From: Firmicutes bacterium TM09-10
GTDB lineage: Bacteria > Bacillota > Clostridia > Lachnospirales > Lachnospiraceae
Assembly: GCA_003481005.1 (NCBI GenBank)
Contig: QUKC01000003.1
Span: 124,001-188,000 of the forward strand
Length of the DNA: 64,000 nt
Direction of reading: 5' to 3'
Position numbers and translations under genes: made by a program. The notes under the pieces were generated by a model. That model worked only from the letters and a program-made list of their open reading frames with translations, had not been told where the DNA came from and searched no databases. This document shows positions 60,824 through 64,000 of the stretch, in pieces (positions within the stretch are counted from its first letter, which is position 1; the number at the start of each line of letters is the position of its first letter).

Positions 60824-61948
60824 TTACACACGCCCCTGCGAGCGGATCGCTGCCGCGATCTCCTGCAGTCTCGGCAGGCATGCATCAAAAAACATCCGAT
60901 AGGACTGGCAGAAGTAATTTTCTCCCGGTTTGCTTCCCGGCTGCTCCCGGTGCCGCCTGCAGCCGCCCCGGCAGATCATGAAATAAGGACAGGCGCGGCA
61001 TTCTTCTGTATGATTGCAGGAAGCTTCCACAAATCCCTGCTTTAATCGTCTCTCATGAATCGTTTCAAACGAATCCTCGTTTAAATTTCCGATCCGATAC
61101 TCGTCGAGCACATAAAAGTCACACGGATACACGCTGCCGTCCGCCTCCACGATATTCTGGAAGCTGCAGACGCCCCGCTGCTCGCACGATTCCGGGAACT
61201 GTCCCAGTAAAATCCCGACATAATTTTCAAACTGGCGGATATAGGGCTGTTTTCCCTGCCGTAAATCCAGATCCCACAGTTCGAACAGCTCGATCAGAAA
61301 CCTTCCGTACATCTCCGGGGAAAGAGAATATTCCTCCTGCCCCTGGCGCTCGCTGATGGGGTCGAGACAGGCGATATACTGCTGCCACGAAAATCCCAGC
61401 TTCCGGAAATTTTCATAAATCCGGCGGATCTTCGGTGCTGTCTTGCCGTTTACCACCATCAGCACGTTAAATTCCACACCGGCAGCTTCCAAAAGCTTCG
61501 CTGATTCCAAAACGCGGAAATAGGTGTCTTTTCCTGCAGCATCCTTCCGGTACAGATCATGCGTCGCCTTGATTCCATCCACAGAAAGACCGATCAGGAA
61601 ATGATTTTTTGCAAAAAACTGACACCATTCCTCATTCAGCGCATAGCCGTTCGTCTGCAATGCGTGGGAAATCGTAACATTTTTGGTATTATATTTTTGT
61701 TCCAGACGAATACATTCCCGAAAAAAATCCAGCCCTGCCAGCGTCGGTTCCCCGCCCTGGAACGCGATCGTACAGGAGCCTTCTGCAAATTCCAGTGTCC
61801 GCCTGATCACGTTTTCCAGCGTGGCAAAGCTCATAATGCCATAAGAGGCCTGGCTGCGCTTTTCCATTTCGTCCGCATAAAAACAATATTGACAACGCAT
61901 GTTGCACAGACCGGATGCGGGCTTCATCATCACATGAATCGCAGGCAT
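60824..61948 (-). CDS. Anaerobic sulfatase maturase (radical SAM/SPASM)
   Basis: A 374-residue radical SAM enzyme. The cluster Cys are C15, C19, C22 (LCNMRCQYCFY). The C-terminal SPASM region has many Cys (CEQRGVC, CDFY, CNHTEECRACPYFMICRGGC in pieces) for two auxiliary clusters. Such enzymes convert the sulfatase Cys or Ser to formylglycine without oxygen. The Cys-type sulfatase at 32679-34136 is a likely client. It starts at the ATG overlapping the stop of the kinase gene (TGATG), so the two are translationally coupled. Confidence 0.93.
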   Translation of the reverse strand: MPAIHVMMKPASGLCNMRCQYCFYADEMEKRSQASYGIMSFATLENVIRRTLEFAEGSCTIAFQGGEPTLAGLDFFRECIRLEQKYNTKNVTISHALQTNGYALNEEWCQFFAKNHFLIGLSVDGIKATHDLYRKDAAGKDTYFRVLESAKLLEAAGVEFNVLMVVNGKTAPKIRRIYENFRKLGFSWQQYIACLDPISERQGQEEYSLSPEMYGRFLIELFELWDLDLRQGKQPYIRQFENYVGILLGQFPESCEQRGVCSFQNIVEADGSVYPCDFYVLDEYRIGNLNEDSFETIHERRLKQGFVEASCNHTEECRACPYFMICRGGCRRHREQPGSKPGENYFCQSYRMFFDACLPRLQEIAAAIRSQGRV

Positions 61949-63066
61949 CAGAGATATTTCTCCACAATCGCATTCATCTGATCCCATTTTGCTTCCATAT
62001 CCGCAACGAGCTTGAACTGTGTTCTTGCACGGTCGAGGTTATGGTTCTCACGGTGGATCTTGAAATAAATATCGTTCTGCAGATGGTCTGTCAGGAAACG
62101 CATGCCGCATTCCAGCGTCATCAGCTTCGCACCCATCGGCATCAGTCTGATTTCCTTCTCCGTCAGGCTTCCTGCACAGCCCTCCGTGTAGCCTTTGGTA
62201 TAAATTTCAAACAAGTTCATATCGCAGGATACCAGGTCCAGGTTCTGCTCGTCCTCTGCAGCTGTGCTTGCGCCGAAACGGATCGAATCGCCGTAATCGT
62301 ACAGCGCACTTCCCGGCATAACAGTATCCAGATCGATGACACAAAGACCTTTTCCGGTCTTATTGTCAATCATGACATTATTTAACTTGGTATCATTGTG
62401 AGTAACACGCAGCGGGATCTCTCCCTTTGCCAGTGCATCGCAAATGATATGGCAGTCTGCCTCTCTCGCTTTGACAAATTCGATCTCTGCCTGTACATCC
62501 CTTGCACGTCCGGCCACGTCTTCCTCTACCGCTTTTAAGAAGTTGTGAAAACGGTCTACCGTATTATGGAAGTTTTTGATCGTCTCATGCAGGGTTGCTG
62601 CCGGATAATCTGCCAGCAACTGCTGGAAATGTCCGAATGCAACCGCGCTGTTGTAAAAATCCTCCGGCTTTTCTACCAGATCAAAGCAGGTCGCATCATC
62701 AATGAATACATAGCTTCTCCAATAATCACCTGTTTCATCCTGTAAATAGCTCGCGCCATCCTTTGTCAGGATAATGTTAAGTGTCTCACGCTCCGGATCG
62801 CCGCCGGCTGCAATAATTTTTTTCCGTAAGAACGTTGTAACATTTACAACATTTTCCATCAGTTCCTTCGGATTCCGGAAAATATCGTCATTCATGCGCT
62901 GCAAAATATAATGCTTGTTGCTGCCGTCCTCAAGCTCACAGGTCAGCATAAACGTATCGTTGATATGACCGCTGCCATAGGGACTCATCTTTGTAATTTT
63001 CCCTGCAAACCGAAAGCTCTCCGCCACTTTCCGGCAGATCTCTTCTTTTTTATTCAAGTGCTCCAT
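61948..63066 (-). CDS. N-acetylhexosamine 1-kinase-like phosphotransferase
   Basis: A 372-residue protein of the aminoglycoside-phosphotransferase fold. Its text closely follows bifidobacterial NahK: PYGSGHINDTFMLTC, YILQRMNDDIFRNP, PLRVTHNDTKLNNVMID, CVIDLDTVMPGSALYDYGD. The HND and DLD acids are the catalytic and metal-binding residues. NahK phosphorylates GlcNAc and GalNAc released from host glycans. No lacto-N-biose phosphorylase is seen here. GGAGG lies 10 bases before the start. It is coupled to the sulfatase maturase. Confidence 0.85.
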   Translation of the reverse strand: MEHLNKKEEICRKVAESFRFAGKITKMSPYGSGHINDTFMLTCELEDGSNKHYILQRMNDDIFRNPKELMENVVNVTTFLRKKIIAAGGDPERETLNIILTKDGASYLQDETGDYWRSYVFIDDATCFDLVEKPEDFYNSAVAFGHFQQLLADYPAATLHETIKNFHNTVDRFHNFLKAVEEDVAGRARDVQAEIEFVKAREADCHIICDALAKGEIPLRVTHNDTKLNNVMIDNKTGKGLCVIDLDTVMPGSALYDYGDSIRFGASTAAEDEQNLDLVSCDMNLFEIYTKGYTEGCAGSLTEKEIRLMPMGAKLMTLECGMRFLTDHLQNDIYFKIHRENHNLDRARTQFKLVADMEAKWDQMNAIVEKYL

Positions 63067-63187
63067 TGTATTTCACCCTCCGTATAACTCTCCTGTCCGT
63101 CTCCTTTTGTAACTTATCACATATTTTACAACATTTTACATCATTTGTACATTGCTTTCCCACAAGAGGTACCTTTTATGAAAAAGG

Positions 63188-63309
63188 ATCCTGCAAAGTA
63201 GGATTCTCCGCCTGCGGCGGGTCGCGCAAGCGACATTCTTCCATTCCGCCGCAGTGCGATCCTCGCGGAGCGTTTTTATCGTATGGAAACGAAGTTTCCT
63301 ATACGATAA
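63188..63309 (+). repeat. Family B structured repeat, copy B3
   Basis: GGATCCTGCAAAGTAGGATTC (first hairpin, slightly diverged), CCGCCTGCGGCGG, GTCGCGCAAGCGAC, CCGCCGCAGTGCG, CCTCGCGGAGCG, and the TATCGTATGGAAAC/GTTTCCTATACGATA hairpin. Same order as B1 and B2. It lies upstream of the kinase gene. Confidence 0.85.
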
Positions 63310-63347
63310 AAAAACGGCATAGTAGAAACTGCCATGCCGTTTTTCGT
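63308..63347. terminator. Hairpin next to repeat B3
   Basis: AAAACGGCAT and ATGCCGTTTT arms form a stem with inner CAGT/ACTG-like pairing. T runs occur on both sides. Confidence 0.65.
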
Positions 63348-63355
63348 AAAAAACT

Positions 63356-63454
63356 CCATTCCGCAGGCGCTTTGCGCCGAAGGAATCGCGAGGCGAACGT
63401 CCAGTTCGGCTCTGCGATCATAGCTACTTTGTGACGCCTGCGGCACAAATAGCT
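63356..63454. other. Complex inverted-repeat region of unknown role
   Basis: CCGCAGGCG (63361) pairs with CGCCTGCGG (63435); a second pair is AGCTACTTTGTG with CACAAATAGCT. No gene is visible. The 463-base gap 63067-63529 is thus mostly repeat B3 and these structures. Confidence 0.5.
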
Positions 63455-63490
63455 GTGTGAAAAATAAGCGATCACGCTTATTTTTCACAC
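63455..63490 (-). terminator. Terminator after the glycogen phosphorylase gene
   Basis: A perfect 16-base stem (GTGTGAAAAATAAGCG with its complement) and a 4-base loop, with a T run inside the stem. It lies 40 bases after the phosphorylase stop. Confidence 0.8.
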
Positions 63491-63529
63491 TATACTCCGT
63501 TAAAAACGTAGTTTACTTTATCATTCTGT

Positions 63530-64000
63530 TTATTTCGACAGTTCCGGCTTGCTCGGAAGAATCACTTTTTCCTGATGCCAGATATCGCGCTCGTACTCTT
63601 CGATCGTACGGTCAGAGCTGAACTTGCCTGCGCACGCTACATTTAAGAGCGCGCTCTTTGCCCAGTTCTTCTCATCCTTATAAGCTGCTTCTACGCGGCG
63701 CTGTGCTTCTGCATAGGACTTGAAGTCCGCCAGAATGAAGTAAGTATCTGCCTTCGCAGTATCCTGGGTATTTAACAGGGAGTTATAAAGCGGTCTGAAC
63801 AGCTCGGGATCCTGAGGGGAATAGGTTCCGTTGATCAGCTGCATCAGCACGCGGCGGATATCCTGATCGTTGTTGAAGATATCCATCGGGTTGTAGCCGC
63901 CGTAGTTTTCGTACTGGATAACCTGCTCTGCACTCAGACCGAAGATGAAGGCATTTTCCTTGCCAACCTCTTCTACGATCTCCACATTCGCACCATCCAT
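63530..64000 (-). CDS. glgP: Glycogen/alpha-glucan phosphorylase, C-terminal part
   Basis: The gene runs off the right edge; 156 residues are visible, beginning at MDGANVEIVEEVGKENAFIF, a conserved block that follows the pyridoxal-phosphate lysine region in this family. FGLSAEQV, the middle helices and the terminal YERDIWHQEKVILP match glycogen/starch phosphorylases. The enzyme releases glucose-1-phosphate from alpha-1,4-glucans. The true start lies outside the window. Confidence 0.93.
   Translation of the reverse strand: MDGANVEIVEEVGKENAFIFGLSAEQVIQYENYGGYNPMDIFNNDQDIRRVLMQLINGTYSPQDPELFRPLYNSLLNTQDTAKADTYFILADFKSYAEAQRRVEAAYKDEKNWAKSALLNVACAGKFSSDRTIEEYERDIWHQEKVILPSKPELSK

Overview
The window looks like chromosomal DNA of a spore-forming, anaerobic gut Firmicute, most likely Lachnospiraceae-like Clostridia. 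This is inferred from gene content, not from a database match. The supporting genes are a SpoIID/SpoIIQ-type sporulation pair, a SPOCS-LysM spore protein, an rpmG-secE-nusG-rplK-rplA block, class 1B PyrD/PyrK, an oxygen-sensitive sulfatase maturase, and an N-terminal bile-salt-hydrolase/choloylglycine-hydrolase fragment. Genes are closely packed, mostly on the minus strand, with clear Shine-Dalgarno sites. I saw no tRNA, rRNA, CRISPR, phage or transposase gene.

Layout. 1-2534: choloylglycine-hydrolase-family enzyme (partial), CapA-like protein and CPBP protease in one minus-strand run. 2770-5847: organophosphate-type MFS transporter with a DeoR regulator, divergent from a ThuA protein. 6118-8393: rplA, rplK, nusG, secE, rpmG; rplJ/rplL do not follow rplA. 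8394-9061: a gene-free block of structured repeats. 9062-10550: glf and an XRE regulator. 10836-15908: a two-domain PII-like protein, a duplicated DUF1538 membrane protein, TelA and XpaC. 16036-20141: MarR regulator and a heterodimeric ABC exporter. 20374-25315: DUF1934, murI, a small exported protein, a GntR regulator, ispE and the SPOCS-LysM protein. 25470-29047: pyrD, pyrK, pyrC and a PrcB-like lipoprotein. 29388-31486: acyltransferase and MATE pump. 31540-40381: a glycan-use locus (GH172, sulfatase, ArsR-type fusion regulator, YesL protein, GH43, sugar ABC importer). 40908-44312: LytTR-regulated ABC-2 exporter. 44581-46363: MarR-MATE pair. 46503-50490: C69 dipeptidase, murF, ddl. 50772-56175: a complete branched-chain amino-acid-type ABC importer and a cytidylate-kinase-like protein. 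56235-58360: spoIIQ-like and spoIID. 58443-63066: aconitase-family hydratase, anaerobic sulfatase maturase and an N-acetylhexosamine-kinase-like protein. 63530-64000: C-terminal part of a glycogen phosphorylase.

How genes work together. The Cys-type sulfatase (32.7 kb) needs a maturase such as the one at 60.8 kb, which sits with an N-acetylhexosamine kinase. Together with GH172, GH43 and the ABC importer this suggests use of sulfated host or plant glycans. A nearly identical dyad (TACAT-N5-RTGTA inside a 22-base shared block) lies in the same orientation and at nearly the same distance upstream of predicted promoters for the sulfatase operon and the sugar ABC operon. It also abuts the promoter of the ArsR-type fusion regulator. 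This is the best candidate for an undescribed regulatory circuit here.

The second notable feature is a set of small structured repeats between genes: family A (about 160 bases, covarying stems), family B (about 130 bases, several hairpins), family C (about 60 bases, placed just upstream of two regulator genes), family E (42-base hairpin, with filled and empty sites visible inside family A), and an 89-base tandem duplication. None encodes a convincing protein. Some sit so close to genes that they supply stop codons or 5' leaders.
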